Shown here: positions 1 through 9,011 of the stretch, piece after piece
Position numbering within the stretch: the first letter of the stretch is position 1
Layout: each line of letters starts with the position of its first letter
Assembly (NCBI GenBank): GCA_947565635.1
Contig: CANOGU010000002.1
Coordinates: 96,792-160,791 of the forward strand
Reading direction: 5' to 3'
DNA: 64,000 bases
Origin: an uncultured Lactobacillus sp.
Lineage (GTDB): Bacteria; Bacillota; Bacilli; Lactobacillales; Lactobacillaceae
Position numbers and translations under genes: made by a program
Notes under the pieces: generated by a model
Databases searched by the model: none
Seen by the model: only the letters and a program-made list of their open reading frames with translations
What the model was told of the DNA's origin: nothing

Positions 1-432
1 TTCAAAACAGTAATGATCAGTTTCAATCTCTGGGCCTTGTACTACTTCATAACCCATTCCAATGAAGTAGCTTTCTAAGTCGTCTAAAATAATATTGATT
101 GGGTGCTTTGAACCTAAATGTCCTTCACGACCAGGCAAAGTCACATCAATTTTTTCTTCTTCAAGTTTCTTAGCAATTACTGCTTGTAAGAAATGATCTT
201 TTGCTTCATCCAATTGCTTTTGAAGAATATCACGAACTTGATTTACTTCTTGACCAACCTTGGGTCTATTTTCTGGCGTAATATCTTTCATTGAGTGTAG
301 GATTTTAGTTAATTCACCCTTACGCCCCATTAATTCAACTCTGATCTTATCAAGCATTTTTTGGTTTTCAGCTTGCTTAATTTGATCTAAACCTTCTTCT
401 TTTAACTTATTTATTCTATCGAATAAGTCCAT
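1..432 (-). CDS. pheS: Phenylalanine-tRNA ligase alpha subunit, N-terminal part (cut by the window edge)
   Basis: Charges tRNA-Phe as an alpha2-beta2 cytoplasmic enzyme with PheT. The 144 codons present begin MDLFDRINKLKEEG and form the N-terminal helical arm; the class II catalytic core starts near the left edge (HPINIILDD, then GPEIETDHY) and continues outside the window. The ATG at 430-432 has a purine-rich site (GGAAAGGAAAATGAG) just upstream and lies directly behind a T-box leader carrying a Phe codon, which supports the assignment. pheT would be expected further left but is not visible. The gene is cut only by the window boundary. Confidence 0.97.
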   Translation of the reverse strand, partial: MDLFDRINKLKEEGLDQIKQAENQKMLDKIRVELMGRKGELTKILHSMKDITPENRPKVGQEVNQVRDILQKQLDEAKDHFLQAVIAKKLEEEKIDVTLPGREGHLGSKHPINIILDDLESYFIGMGYEVVQGPEIETDHYCFE

Positions 433-450
433 CTCATTTTCCTTTCCAAC

Positions 451-672
451 AAAAAAGCCCCGTCCCAAAAGGGACGAAGCTTCGCGGTACCACCCTAGTT
501 TGAACTAGCACAAATAAAGTGCGTGTTCACACTCTTTTCGAATAACGGTGAAATACCGGAATTGATTAGATTCTGCTCCTAAGATGAAATTCATGCTTCT
601 ATCCTAAGTTTCTTTCACCAATAAAACTCTCTCTAAAAAGATATCCACACTACTAATCTTAATCATCGCATT
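451..672 (-). promoter_or_regulatory. T-box leader of pheS, specifier TTC (Phe)
   Basis: On the minus strand the conserved T-box sequence (AGGGTGGTACCGCG) lies at 481-497, followed by a GC-rich terminator hairpin and T-run at 451-480. Upstream, Stem I contains GAGAG and GGTGAAA-like elements, and the specifier loop reads GAAT-TTC-A with TTC at 586-588, a Phe codon. Known mechanism: uncharged tRNA pairs with the specifier and the T-box bulge and stabilises the antiterminator, so pheS(T) is expressed when charged tRNA-Phe is scarce. Confidence 0.93.
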
Positions 673-719
673 TAGTATAATAGTATCTTAAAACTTTTTA
701 TTAAACTTTGCAATTATTC

Positions 720-1076
720 TTAGGCCCACTTATCAGCCCAATTGTGAACCTGATCAAAAACAGGCTGTAAATCTGCACCCTTTTGAGTCAAAGTATAGCT
801 AATAATACCACTCTTTTGATCTACAGTACGATTAACGATGCCTTCTTTTTCCAGTTCTTTTAATCGTTCAATTAAAACTCGATCAGAGCACTTACTAATG
901 CAACGAGCTAGATCTTTAAATCGCATTGCATTAGTATCACATAACGAACTAATAATTAACCCATTCCATTTTTTACCAATAATTGCAAAAGCATCAATAA
1001 AATGCGAACACAGTGAATAATCTTCTGGATCTGGACAGTCAGTCATTTTAGGTTTGCTTTCAATTTCTTGGGACAT
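720..1076 (-). CDS. HxlR-family winged-helix transcriptional regulator
   Basis: A 118-residue DNA-binding protein. The HxlR core is clear: FAIIGKKWNGLIISSL near residue 32, helix-turn-helix with RFKDLARC and LIERLKELEKEGIV, then the wing (SGIISYTLTQKG). A cysteine (SLCSHF) just before the first core helix sits where redox- or aldehyde-sensing family members carry theirs. The ATG at 1074-1076 is preferred over an upstream in-frame start because AGGAGG lies at the right distance before it. It is monocistronic, and no target can be named from context. Confidence 0.9.
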   Translation of the reverse strand: MSQEIESKPKMTDCPDPEDYSLCSHFIDAFAIIGKKWNGLIISSLCDTNAMRFKDLARCISKCSDRVLIERLKELEKEGIVNRTVDQKSGIISYTLTQKGADLQPVFDQVHNWADKWA

Positions 1077-1161
1077 ACATATTCCTCCTAAAAAATTAAA
1101 ATTTTTCAATCATCTATACTAAAATTATAGTAATATTACTTACTAAAAACAAGCTATTCGC

Positions 1162-1923
1162 TTATGAAAAATGATAAATCATTATACCTGCTGCTACCGC
1201 TGCATTCAAGGATTCTGCCTTTCCTTTAATTGGAATATAAATCTTCTTGTCTGCTGTATTAATTACTTCTGGGCTAGCTCCATGTGCTTCATTTCCAATT
1301 ACTAAAGCTAATTGAGGAACTGGAACACAATTATTCAAAGACTTAGCGGTCTTATCTAAAATACTTACGTAAATAGGAATTCCATTTTCTTTAAAACTAC
1401 TAATGGATTCTAAGACTAGATTTTGAATAATTTGAATATGAAATTGGCTTCCTTGCATACTACGTTGAACTTTTGGATTATATAAGTCAACGCTTTCCTC
1501 AGATAAGACAACACCATCAAAACCAGCTGCATCAGCGGTACGAATAATAGTACCAACATTTCCTGGATCAGTTAAATTATCTAAAACTACCCATTTCCCA
1601 TATTCAAAACTAAAAGATTTAGGCTGATTGATTGGCAACACCATAAAAATATCTTGACTATTTTTGGTACTACTTAAGTGCTCTGCAATAGCATCAGTAA
1701 TTTGAATTACTTTATTATCCTTTAATTGATAATTAGGAGTAAGTTTGTTTAAAGCTGCTTGAGTACCTAAAATATATAAATAATTTTCATGATTTTTTAA
1801 GGCTTCTTCAACCAAGTGAAAGCCCTCAATTAAATATGTTTGGGTCTTTTTGCGATATTTTTTTTGTTCAAGTTTTCTAATACTTTTAATTGTAGGATTG
1901 TTTACTGAATTAATTTCTATCAT
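1162..1923 (-). CDS. SpoU/TrmH-family RNA 2'-O-methyltransferase
   Basis: 253 residues with a SpoU/TrmH architecture. The N-terminal substrate-binding domain (residues 1-95; IRKLEQKKYRKK, LIEGFHLVEEAL) is followed by a SPOUT knot with all three motifs: NLTDPGNVGTIIRTADAAGF, LVIGNEAHG and IPIKGKAESLNAAVAAGI. Known role of the family: ribose methylation of rRNA or tRNA using SAM. The closest group is the YsgA-like putative 23S rRNA methyltransferases; the exact modified base cannot be read from sequence. It stands divergent to acyP with about 100 bp between them. Confidence 0.9.
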   Translation of the reverse strand: MIEINSVNNPTIKSIRKLEQKKYRKKTQTYLIEGFHLVEEALKNHENYLYILGTQAALNKLTPNYQLKDNKVIQITDAIAEHLSSTKNSQDIFMVLPINQPKSFSFEYGKWVVLDNLTDPGNVGTIIRTADAAGFDGVVLSEESVDLYNPKVQRSMQGSQFHIQIIQNLVLESISSFKENGIPIYVSILDKTAKSLNNCVPVPQLALVIGNEAHGASPEVINTADKKIYIPIKGKAESLNAAVAAGIMIYHFS

Positions 1924-2022
1924 AAATTTATACTTCCTTCTAATTCTAATATTTTAAATTACTTGACTCAAAATTAACATGTTAAAATTTAAATTAGAAT
2001 AAACAGAAAAGAGCGAATAATA

Positions 2023-2298
2023 ATGAAAACTGTCAAAATGAGAGTTACAGGACTTGTACAAGGTGTTGGTTTTAGATGGACTACACAAATGATTGCCCAA
2101 GAATTGGGTATTACTGGAACCGTTAAAAACAATCCCGATGGATCAGTCTCAGTTGTCGCCCAAGGTGATGAACTCCCTTTAGAACATTTTATCAAAAAAA
2201 TTAAAGCATCGCCTTCAGTTGCTAGTCATGTCGACCATGTTGATATAGATACAATTTTAGACGCAGAAAAATTCACTCGCTTTAGTGTGGTTTATTGA
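2023..2298 (+). CDS. acyP: Acylphosphatase
   Basis: 91 residues, the normal size of this ferredoxin-fold enzyme, which hydrolyses acyl phosphates such as acetyl phosphate. The phosphate-binding loop with catalytic Arg is GLVQGVGFRW (residues 10-19). The catalytic Asn and following glycine region are in GTVKNNPDGSVSVVAQG. It lies just upstream of yidC, as in several lactobacilli, separated by about 60 bp containing a short hairpin. Confidence 0.95.
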   Translation: MKTVKMRVTGLVQGVGFRWTTQMIAQELGITGTVKNNPDGSVSVVAQGDELPLEHFIKKIKASPSVASHVDHVDIDTILDAEKFTRFSVVY

Positions 2299-2320
2299 TA
2301 CTTTAACAAATAACTAGTAA

Positions 2321-2344
2321 ACTTTATTGCAGTAACAATAAAGT
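2321..2344 (+). repeat. Perfect 9-bp inverted repeat in front of yidC
   Basis: ACTTTATTG (2321-2329) and CAATAAAGT (2336-2344) are separated by six bases. The hairpin lies between acyP and the yidC ribosome binding site (AGGAAAGG). There is no T-run after it, so a strong intrinsic terminator is unlikely. It could be a weak attenuator or an mRNA stability element. Confidence 0.5.
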
Positions 2345-2361
2345 AGGAAAGGTTATAGTTA

Positions 2362-3345
2362 ATGAAATCGAAAACTAAATATTTTAGTCTATTTGCCATG
2401 CTAGGAACTCTTGCATTAATTCTAAGTGGTTGTGCCAATAATGGACAAAGCATCTACCAAGCACCTACTAGTGGACCATATGCATGGGTTTTCAGCCTAT
2501 TTGGTAAGCCAATTCAAAACATCATGCTTGCTGTTGAGCATCAAATTGGTGGTACGAATGGAGCCGGTTGGGCAATTATTATTATTACTTTTGTTGTCCA
2601 ATTAATCGTTATGCCTCTTCGTTTGGCATCTCAACGTAAGATGACTACGCAACAAGAAAAAACTCAAAAGTTGCAACCGCAAATGAAGTTAATTCAAGAA
2701 GCACTTAAAAAGCCGGGGCTAACTCAACCTCAACAAATGCAAATCAGTCAACTTCAAATGCGAGTATACAAAGAAAATAACATGTCCATGATGGGTGGTA
2801 TGGGATGCCTACCACTGCTTATCCAGCTTCCAATTATGATGGGAATTTATCAAGCGGTAGCTTATTCTAAAGAATTGGCAGCCTCAAGCTTCTTTGGAAT
2901 TTCACTTGGACAACGATCGATTATTTTGACTGTTATTGCAACCTTGCTTTATATAATTCAAGGATATCTTTCAATGGTCGGAATACCTGAAGAACAAAAG
3001 AAGGCAATGCAGATGACATTAATTTTAAGTCCTGCAATGACTTTCTTCATTAGTATTTCCGCTCCCGGTGCCCTAGCTCTTTACTTCTTAGTAGGTGGTT
3101 TTATTGCGATTTTGCAACAGTTAATTACTACTTTTATTATTATGCCAAAAGTTAAAAAAGATGTTGCTAAAGAATTAAATGATCGGCCATTAAAGGTTGT
3201 AGTTACACAAGAAACGATCGATAATATTCTTAATACAAGTTCTTCATCATCAACTACTACTGAAGATACAAAAAACCTTCACCAAGATTTAAGAGCACGT
3301 AATGCAGGCAAGCAAAAACGTCCTAATAACTCTGATAAAGATTAA
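2362..3345 (+). CDS. yidC: Membrane protein insertase YidC (lipoprotein form)
   Basis: 327 residues. Residues 1-24 form a lipoprotein signal ending in LILSGC (lipobox, Cys24). The YidC/Oxa1 core follows, with a first membrane span (WAIIIITFVVQLIVMPLRL), a cytoplasmic hairpin rich in Q and K, the GCLPLLIQLPIMMGIYQAV segment, and further spans to about residue 270. The charged tail resembles the ribosome-contacting tail of Gram-positive YidC2-type proteins. Role of the family: inserting membrane proteins alone or with SecYEG. A good RBS (AGGAAAGG) precedes the ATG, and an intrinsic terminator follows. Confidence 0.96.
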   Translation: MKSKTKYFSLFAMLGTLALILSGCANNGQSIYQAPTSGPYAWVFSLFGKPIQNIMLAVEHQIGGTNGAGWAIIIITFVVQLIVMPLRLASQRKMTTQQEKTQKLQPQMKLIQEALKKPGLTQPQQMQISQLQMRVYKENNMSMMGGMGCLPLLIQLPIMMGIYQAVAYSKELAASSFFGISLGQRSIILTVIATLLYIIQGYLSMVGIPEEQKKAMQMTLILSPAMTFFISISAPGALALYFLVGGFIAILQQLITTFIIMPKVKKDVAKELNDRPLKVVVTQETIDNILNTSSSSSTTTEDTKNLHQDLRARNAGKQKRPNNSDKD

Positions 3346-3365
3346 TAACTATAGATAACACGACA

Positions 3366-3394
3366 AAAAGGGAATCCTAAACGGATTCCCTTTT
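3366..3394. terminator. Bidirectional intrinsic terminator between yidC and the histidine kinase gene
   Basis: A perfect 12-bp stem AAAAGGGAATCC / GGATTCCCTTTT with a five-base loop sits between two converging genes and has T-runs on both strands. Confidence 0.9.
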
Positions 3395-3396
3395 AA

Positions 3397-4935
3397 TTAT
3401 TTAACTAAATCAGACTTTAACAGTGGAAATTCAATCATAAATTTGCTACCTGAGCCAAGTGTAGAACTTACACTAATTTTTCCATGATAGCTCTCTACCA
3501 ATTTCTGAGCAATCGCTAAACCTAAACCAGTGCCACCCTTTTCACGAGTTCTAGCCTTATCCACACGATAAAAGCGATTAAAAATCTTATCTTGTTCTTC
3601 AGGTGCAATTCCTTCACCAAAATCTTGAACAGAAATTTTAACTTTATCTTCTTCAGTTGCTGCATCGACTATAATTTCTTTACGATCATTAGAATACTTA
3701 ATTGCGTTGTCAATTAAAATAATTAAAATTTGCTCCAAATGATTACGGTAAATTTTGACAATTGTATCAGGTTTCAAATCAGCATCATCATATGTAATAG
3801 TAAAGTCCTGATGAATCATTCTCATATCATTTACTGTTCGATTAAGAACTTCATTGACATCCGTTGTTTTATCAGGATATTGTAAATCAACCTGCTCAGC
3901 TCTAGTTAAATCAAGCATTTCCTGGATTAAGTGTTTCATTCTCTTGCTTTCTTGAAGAGATGCTTGAATTGACTCTTCAAGTACTTGAGGATCATCTTTT
4001 CCCCAGCGCTCAAGCAAATTTAAGTGTCCTTCAATTACAGCTACAGGCGTACGTAATTCATGAGAAACATCCCCAACAAACTGTTTCTGCTGTTGCATAT
4101 AGGCTTGCATTCGATCAAGCATTTCATTAAAAGAAGTCGCCAATTCTCCTAATTCATCATTTCGATGCAAATCAGGTACTCTTCGCTTATCTGTTGGATC
4201 TTTATTGATATCGCGAGAAATTTGTGACATTTTCTTAATTGGTCGTACGACACTATTAACAATCAAGTAAGACAAGCCAATAAAGATCACAATTGCAATA
4301 ATTGATAGACTTATCATCCAAGTTCGAATCGACTTTAAAACATGATTCTGCTGGTCCATTGAATTATCAACTACTAAATAACCCGTTAGACGATGTGTTT
4401 TATCAGAATAAATTTTCTGATAAATTTTCATATGGATTTTTCCACGAGTTGTAACGATTTTTAAAACATGATTTTCTGTTTTACTAAAGTTAGGCATCCC
4501 ATTATCAGGAACATTACCATTACTAAAGACAACATCCCCCTCAGGATTATAAATCGTAATACTCGTATCACGATTAGATAAAGTTGCTAAAATATCGTCA
4601 TTAAAGACATTCCCACCATCATTTGAAGTAATTGGCGTTTGTCCTTCTAAAATTCGATTAGTGTTAGGTGAAAGTTGAGGAACAACATTTGAAATCTGCA
4701 AACTTGTTGGAATTTCAACTAATCTTCTCTGAAAGGTAGTAGCAACACTTTCAGTCAGATTTCTTTCCTGTGATACTATTTGTTGCTTAACTAAAGAATA
4801 AATTGCAATTGAAAATATAACAAAAGAGACCGTAATTGTCGCTGCTACTAAACTCACCCACTTAAAAGTTAGCGAGGACTTGAGGGTCTCTTTGGTTGAC
4901 TTATTTTGTTTCTTCACGTGCTTCATCATTTTCAT
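3397..4935 (-). CDS. Sensor histidine kinase (ArlS/CovS-like, OmpR-partner type)
   Basis: 512 residues. A cytoplasmic N-terminus and first membrane span (residues about 28-50) are followed by an extracellular sensor of about 150 residues, a second span (about 207-227), HAMP, and DHp with FVGDVSHELRTP, whose His is the phosphorylation site. The ATPase domain has ILIDNAIKYS (N box), DFGEGI and GGTGLGLAI. The start codon overlaps the end of the response regulator gene by 35 bp, so the two are co-translated. Domain order and pairing match ArlRS/CovRS-like systems of lactobacilli, but the stimulus is not visible. The start could also be one of the next two in-frame Met codons. Confidence 0.93.
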   Translation of the reverse strand: MKMMKHVKKQNKSTKETLKSSLTFKWVSLVAATITVSFVIFSIAIYSLVKQQIVSQERNLTESVATTFQRRLVEIPTSLQISNVVPQLSPNTNRILEGQTPITSNDGGNVFNDDILATLSNRDTSITIYNPEGDVVFSNGNVPDNGMPNFSKTENHVLKIVTTRGKIHMKIYQKIYSDKTHRLTGYLVVDNSMDQQNHVLKSIRTWMISLSIIAIVIFIGLSYLIVNSVVRPIKKMSQISRDINKDPTDKRRVPDLHRNDELGELATSFNEMLDRMQAYMQQQKQFVGDVSHELRTPVAVIEGHLNLLERWGKDDPQVLEESIQASLQESKRMKHLIQEMLDLTRAEQVDLQYPDKTTDVNEVLNRTVNDMRMIHQDFTITYDDADLKPDTIVKIYRNHLEQILIILIDNAIKYSNDRKEIIVDAATEEDKVKISVQDFGEGIAPEEQDKIFNRFYRVDKARTREKGGTGLGLAIAQKLVESYHGKISVSSTLGSGSKFMIEFPLLKSDLVK

Positions 4936-5629
4936 CCGTTCTCACCATATAACCGGTACCACGAACAGTCTTGATGTATGATGGACGACCTGGTACATCG
5001 ATTTTATTACGTAAATAACGCACATAAACTTCGACAACGTTAGTCTCAATCTTAGATTCGGGACCCCAAATCTTATTCAAAAGTTGTTCTCTCGTAACAA
5101 CATTATTTTTGTTTTCAATTAATGTCATTAACAAGTTATATTCACGTTTAGTTAAATCAACTGTACTGTCACCACGATGAACAATTCGATTAGCAGTTTC
5201 AATAGTTAAATCATTAAAGTGAACAACTTTTTGGACACCCATAGTGTCACCCATAGCTCTCTTTTCAATTTGTACTCTTCTTAAAACGGCACGTAAACGA
5301 GCCAATAATTCTTCAATTGCAAAAGGCTTAACAATATAATCATCAGCACCGTGATCTAAGCCAGAAACACGATCAATTACAGAATCTCTAGCAGTCATCA
5401 TAATGATTGGAGTAGTCTTTTCTTGACGAACACGACGAGCAATTTCTAACCCGTTCAAGTCTGGCAACATCAAATCAAGTAGAATTGCGTCAAAGTCTTC
5501 GTTTAAAGCTAAATCCAATCCTTTCCGGCCGTTTCCTTCAACTTGAGTTTCATATTTTTCATGTTTTAATTCTAGTTCTACAAAACGGGCAAGATTTTTT
5601 TCATCTTCAATAATCAGAATTTTACTCAT
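4901..5629 (-). CDS. OmpR-family response regulator (ArlR/CovR-like)
   Basis: About 242 residues. The receiver domain starts MSKILIIEDEKNLARF; the phospho-acceptor is in AILLDLMLPDLNG, with conserved T (IIMMTA) and K (YIVKPF). A PhoB-type winged helix forms the C-terminus (TKREYNLLMTL, EVYVRYLRNKID, VRGTGYMV). The start at 5629 is chosen because GGAG lies eight bases upstream; an in-frame ATG four codons earlier lacks spacing. It is the first gene of the two-gene operon with its kinase. It probably controls envelope or stress genes, which is inference from the family. Confidence 0.94.
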   Translation of the reverse strand: MSKILIIEDEKNLARFVELELKHEKYETQVEGNGRKGLDLALNEDFDAILLDLMLPDLNGLEIARRVRQEKTTPIIMMTARDSVIDRVSGLDHGADDYIVKPFAIEELLARLRAVLRRVQIEKRAMGDTMGVQKVVHFNDLTIETANRIVHRGDSTVDLTKREYNLLMTLIENKNNVVTREQLLNKIWGPESKIETNVVEVYVRYLRNKIDVPGRPSYIKTVRGTGYMVRTDENDEAREETK

Positions 5630-5712
5630 TATTTTCTCCACTACTATCTAATTTGATTAAAAATTTTATTAATAAATTAATATTAAATTTAAAGATACAT
5701 TAATGCAAGAGA

Positions 5713-6261
5713 TTATTCATTCTTTTTATCATCATTAAATAAATCTTTTAATTTAGCAAAAGCAGGATTTTCCTTATTAGATTGTTCTTTTTGATAATCT
5801 TCTTGAGAAACAACTTTCCAGCCCTTTCCTTCAGGAAAATCACCTTCAGATTCTTCTTCAGGAGTAAGAATCACTGATGGCAAGCTCAACAGCAAGTTAT
5901 CTTCAACAGCTTTTTGAAGATCAATCACATCATCTTTAACAGTTACAATTGTATCTTCTTCATCAAGCTGCTCCTGAGTAGGTTCTACTTCACTGTAGTT
6001 TTCAGTAAAATTAAATTTTTGATGTAATTCTACTGGCTTTAGACTACGAGTAGACGGTGCTACAACATCCGCTTCTACTGTAAAGTTTCCAGTTACAAAT
6101 GGTTCATCATAGAAGAAGTCTCCACTTACGTGAACATTTTTTGCATCTATAAGTAATTCTTTACTTCTATCAAAAAATTCTTTACTTAGTTCAACATCTT
6201 CATCAACATGCGTTAATGGATTACGACTATTTTTTATTTGTGAATATGAAAAATTTAACAT
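5713..6261 (-). CDS. DUF177 (YceD/YlbN) family protein
   Basis: 182 residues. Family hallmarks are visible: the N-terminal SYSQIKNS region, central VHVSGDFFYDEPFVTGNF, and the acidic tail with LDEEDTIVTVKDDVIDLQKAVEDNLLLSLP and ENPAFAKLKDLF. The family is linked to 23S rRNA accumulation and in many bacteria precedes rpmF (ribosomal protein L32). Here rpmF does not follow; the two-component system lies downstream. The ATG overlaps the stop of tmcAL (TAATG), so it is the last cistron of the yqeG-tmcAL operon. Confidence 0.88.
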   Translation of the reverse strand: MLNFSYSQIKNSRNPLTHVDEDVELSKEFFDRSKELLIDAKNVHVSGDFFYDEPFVTGNFTVEADVVAPSTRSLKPVELHQKFNFTENYSEVEPTQEQLDEEDTIVTVKDDVIDLQKAVEDNLLLSLPSVILTPEEESEGDFPEGKGWKVVSQEDYQKEQSNKENPAFAKLKDLFNDDKKNE

Positions 6262-7418
6262 TATTTTACCTCGATTGGTCTCCGACCAAAGTTTTGATCT
6301 TTACCCATAATTTGTTCAAAAAGTCTATCTACTTTAACCTGTAACCCTAACGTTCCAGTAGTTGCATTTCTCTTATCCACTTTAGATATAATAGGAAGTT
6401 CAACATCTTTTCGAATTTTTTTTAGATAATTTCTGCCCCGGTTATTATATCCAAGCAGCAAAGTGGAAATATCTTGATACGAAGCCTGCATTTCATCTGC
6501 TGTTATATTTAAAAGCGTATAAAGGCAAAGTCGTCTTAATCGAGCATATGTATAGCGTTTAGACTTTATTTGACGCAGAAATGAAGTGAAATCTTCTGCC
6601 GTATGGATTTCTTCCTTCATTTTATATTCTAGTCCTTCACTCATTTGATAAATTAATCGTAAGTTTTCTACACTTGCACTCTCAATTCGATATTTTAAAA
6701 ATTTAAATAACAGATTCCAATTTGGATAAACTTTCTGTTTTTCTAAAGCTATTAATTCAGCTTTAGGTAGATATTTTTTTAATTCTGTTAAGTTATCAGG
6801 ATGATGCAAACAATAGTTTCTAATCGCCGTAGCTGACGAAATAATTTTATCCTGCAGAAGCGGATCATCATGTCCACTACCCAATCTAGTCACAGGGTGT
6901 AGATGAAGTGGATTTTCTAATTGCTCACTAGCTACTGCATAAGCAACAGCTAACATCATATTAGGTTGATTTACTTCATGACCAATTTCTCTAGCAATCA
7001 TTTCGTTATACTGAGTAGCATAAGTTTGGGTATAATCACTAAAATCTAGTCGACTTCTAGGAATTTGACTTATTTTTTGTCCTAAATATGAAAAGTTTAA
7101 ATTAGCATCCTCTACTCCAAAAAATAATTCTGATGCTCCTAAATCGCTTAACATCTTAATACTACCATTAGCAAAAATATCAGCTGGTTGAACTGCAAAA
7201 GAAAAAGGAAGTTCAAATACTAAATCAGCACCTGAATTCAAAGCAGCCTTAGCTCTTTGCCACTTATCCATAATTGCCATCTGTCCACGTTGAACATAAT
7301 TACCTGACATTATAACAATAATCGGGTCGTTTTCAGCAACTAAACGAGCCTGATTCAGCAAAAATTCATGTCCGCTATGAAAAGGATTATATTCGGCTAC
7401 AATGCCAATTACACTCAT
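6261..7418 (-). CDS. tmcAL: tRNA(Met) cytidine acetate ligase (YlbM)
   Basis: 385 residues, typical for the family. The nucleotidyltransferase motif [17 protein letters not shown] at the N-terminus binds [20 protein letters not shown] and [16 protein letters not shown] follow, and RLGSGHDD lies mid-protein. The characterised enzyme forms N4-acetylcytidine at the wobble position of elongator tRNA-Met using acetate and ATP. It lies between rsfS and the DUF177 gene, a usual Firmicutes order. A good start is supported by AAAGGTAAAAGT upstream. Confidence 0.94.
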   Translation of the reverse strand: MSVIGIVAEYNPFHSGHEFLLNQARLVAENDPIIVIMSGNYVQRGQMAIMDKWQRAKAALNSGADLVFELPFSFAVQPADIFANGSIKMLSDLGASELFFGVEDANLNFSYLGQKISQIPRSRLDFSDYTQTYATQYNEMIAREIGHEVNQPNMMLAVAYAVASEQLENPLHLHPVTRLGSGHDDPLLQDKIISSATAIRNYCLHHPDNLTELKKYLPKAELIALEKQKVYPNWNLLFKFLKYRIESASVENLRLIYQMSEGLEYKMKEEIHTAEDFTSFLRQIKSKRYTYARLRRLCLYTLLNITADEMQASYQDISTLLLGYNNRGRNYLKKIRKDVELPIISKVDKRNATTGTLGLQVKVDRLFEQIMGKDQNFGRRPIEVK

Positions 7419-7428
7419 ACTTTTACCT

Positions 7429-7776
7429 TTACTCTAAATTTAACTCTAATTTCTTACCATTGCTCCATAATTTTTCTAAACCGTAAAAGTCTCTTGCGTC
7501 TTCAGTAAATACATTTACAACTACGTCGCCCATATCTACTAAAAGCCAGTTAGAGTCACGAGTTCCTTCAATTCGATAATCTTCTTTTCCATGTTCATGA
7601 ATCTTATCAATAATGCTGTTCACAATTGCATGAAGTTGACGATTGGAACCAGCAGTTGTTACCACATAATAATCAGCTAAAATACTAATTCCTTGCATAT
7701 CATATGCTTCAGTATCTTCACCATGTCTTTCATCAATTGCTTCTACAGTTAAGTCTAATAATTTCTTACTTTCCAT
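7429..7776 (-). CDS. rsfS: Ribosome silencing factor
   Basis: 115 residues of the Iojap/RsfS family. It contains [20 protein letters not shown] and the C-terminal [25 protein letters not shown] signature. RsfS binds L14 on the 50S subunit and blocks subunit joining when nutrients are limiting. It is encoded directly downstream of yqeK and ten bases before tmcAL in one operon. AAGGAAAAAT precedes the start. Confidence 0.96.
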   Translation of the reverse strand: MESKKLLDLTVEAIDERHGEDTEAYDMQGISILADYYVVTTAGSNRQLHAIVNSIIDKIHEHGKEDYRIEGTRDSNWLLVDMGDVVVNVFTEDARDFYGLEKLWSNGKKLELNLE

Positions 7777-7795
7777 TTATTTTTCCTTTCAAATC

Positions 7796-8392
7796 CTAAT
7801 CCTTTACAGACCATTTGTTATATGCAGCAAAAGTTTTAGGATAAATCTTTTTTCTATTAGTTATTAAAAAGTCAAGCGTATGCGCTAATTCAAAACCTAC
7901 TCCATCATCTAAATTGGCATAAGCTACTTTACGCGCCTTTTCTACACCAGGAAAATCACGGCCCGGTTCAATAAAATCCGCTACAAAAACTATTTTATCT
8001 AATGTAGTCATTTCAACATCAGCAGTTGTATGACGTCTGATAGCCGTCAAAATTTCTGGATCAGTTATCTTTAATTCTTTTTCAATAAAATATGCTCCAA
8101 CAATTCCATGCCAAATAGCACGATTATAGTTAAGTAGATCTGGATCAAAGTTTTGTTCTTTAATTACTTTAATAAACCGCTCTGGCGCAACTTGCTTGGC
8201 ATAATCATGGATGAAGCCAGCTAAGGCCGCTTTATCAGGATTATAATTATTAAGCTCAGCTAACTTACGACTAGTCTGACTTACGCCAATACAATGTTTA
8301 AATCTCTTTTCATCCATGTTGCTTTTTTCTTTAGCAACAATTTCATCAGAAGTTAACGAGGAATAAGTATTAACAAAATTAATTTCATTCAC
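7796..8392 (-). CDS. yqeK: HD-domain hydrolase YqeK (Ap4A hydrolase type)
   Basis: About 198 residues with an HD domain: KRFKHCIGVSQTSRKLA, GFIHDYAKQ (metal-binding HD), WHGIVGAYFIE, IRRHTTADVEMT and VFVADFIEPGR. Characterised homologues cleave diadenosine tetraphosphate to ADP. The start is proposed as GTG at 8390-8392 because AAGAGG lies about eight bases upstream; this gives an 8-bp overlap with nadD and a family-like length. The upstream ATG at 8428 would give an implausible extension inside nadD. Confidence 0.9.
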   Translation of the reverse strand: MNEINFVNTYSSLTSDEIVAKEKSNMDEKRFKHCIGVSQTSRKLAELNNYNPDKAALAGFIHDYAKQVAPERFIKVIKEQNFDPDLLNYNRAIWHGIVGAYFIEKELKITDPEILTAIRRHTTADVEMTTLDKIVFVADFIEPGRDFPGVEKARKVAYANLDDGVGFELAHTLDFLITNRKKIYPKTFAAYNKWSVKD

Positions 8393-9011
8393 GATATAAG
8401 CCTCTTGATTCAATATATAATCGTACACTTTCGGGTACTAGGTAGCGAATAGAATTGCCAGTAGTTATGTTTTGACGAATTAAAGAAGATGAAATATCTA
8501 AATTAGGTGCATCAACCCAAATCATTGGAAACCTTGGATTTTGCGGATAGTTTGGCCTTCTAACCCCAACTAAGGTAGACAACAAAGCGATTGTTTCAGG
8601 CTCACGCCAATTTTCAAAATCATTTACTTCATCGCTGCCCATAATCAAATAGTACTGATTACGTGGCGCCCTCTTTTTTAAATAGCGTAACGTATCAACT
8701 GTATATGACGTACCGCCTCGCATAATTTCAAATAATTTAACATGGAAATAGGGATTATCATGCGTAGCTAATTCGAGCATAGCACAACGATCTTTTGCAC
8801 TCACATTCCCCGCTAATTGCTTATGAGGTGGCGTATTATTTGGGATAAACCATATTTCATCTAAATGAAGCTGCTTTCTAACCTGTTCTGCCATAACTAA
8901 ATGAGCCATATGAATTGGATTAAAAGTTCCACCCATAATTCCAATTTGCTGAGCAGAACTTGTTGCTGGTTCAAATTTTACTTCCGATTTTTCTTTTACA
9001 ACACATTGCAT
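8385..9011 (-). CDS. nadD: Nicotinate-nucleotide adenylyltransferase
   Basis: 208 residues. The nucleotidyltransferase motif GIMGGTFNPIHMAHLVMAEQ (residues about 24-43) and the C-terminal ISSSLIR motif are conserved, as is the central YLIMGSDEVNDFENWRE. It makes nicotinic acid adenine dinucleotide from NaMN and ATP in NAD synthesis. About 23 residues precede the catalytic motif, a common lactobacillar extension. Its ATG overlaps the yqeH stop (TAATG), indicating coupled translation. Confidence 0.96.
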   Translation of the reverse strand: MQCVVKEKSEVKFEPATSSAQQIGIMGGTFNPIHMAHLVMAEQVRKQLHLDEIWFIPNNTPPHKQLAGNVSAKDRCAMLELATHDNPYFHVKLFEIMRGGTSYTVDTLRYLKKRAPRNQYYLIMGSDEVNDFENWREPETIALLSTLVGVRRPNYPQNPRFPMIWVDAPNLDISSSLIRQNITTGNSIRYLVPESVRLYIESRGLYRE

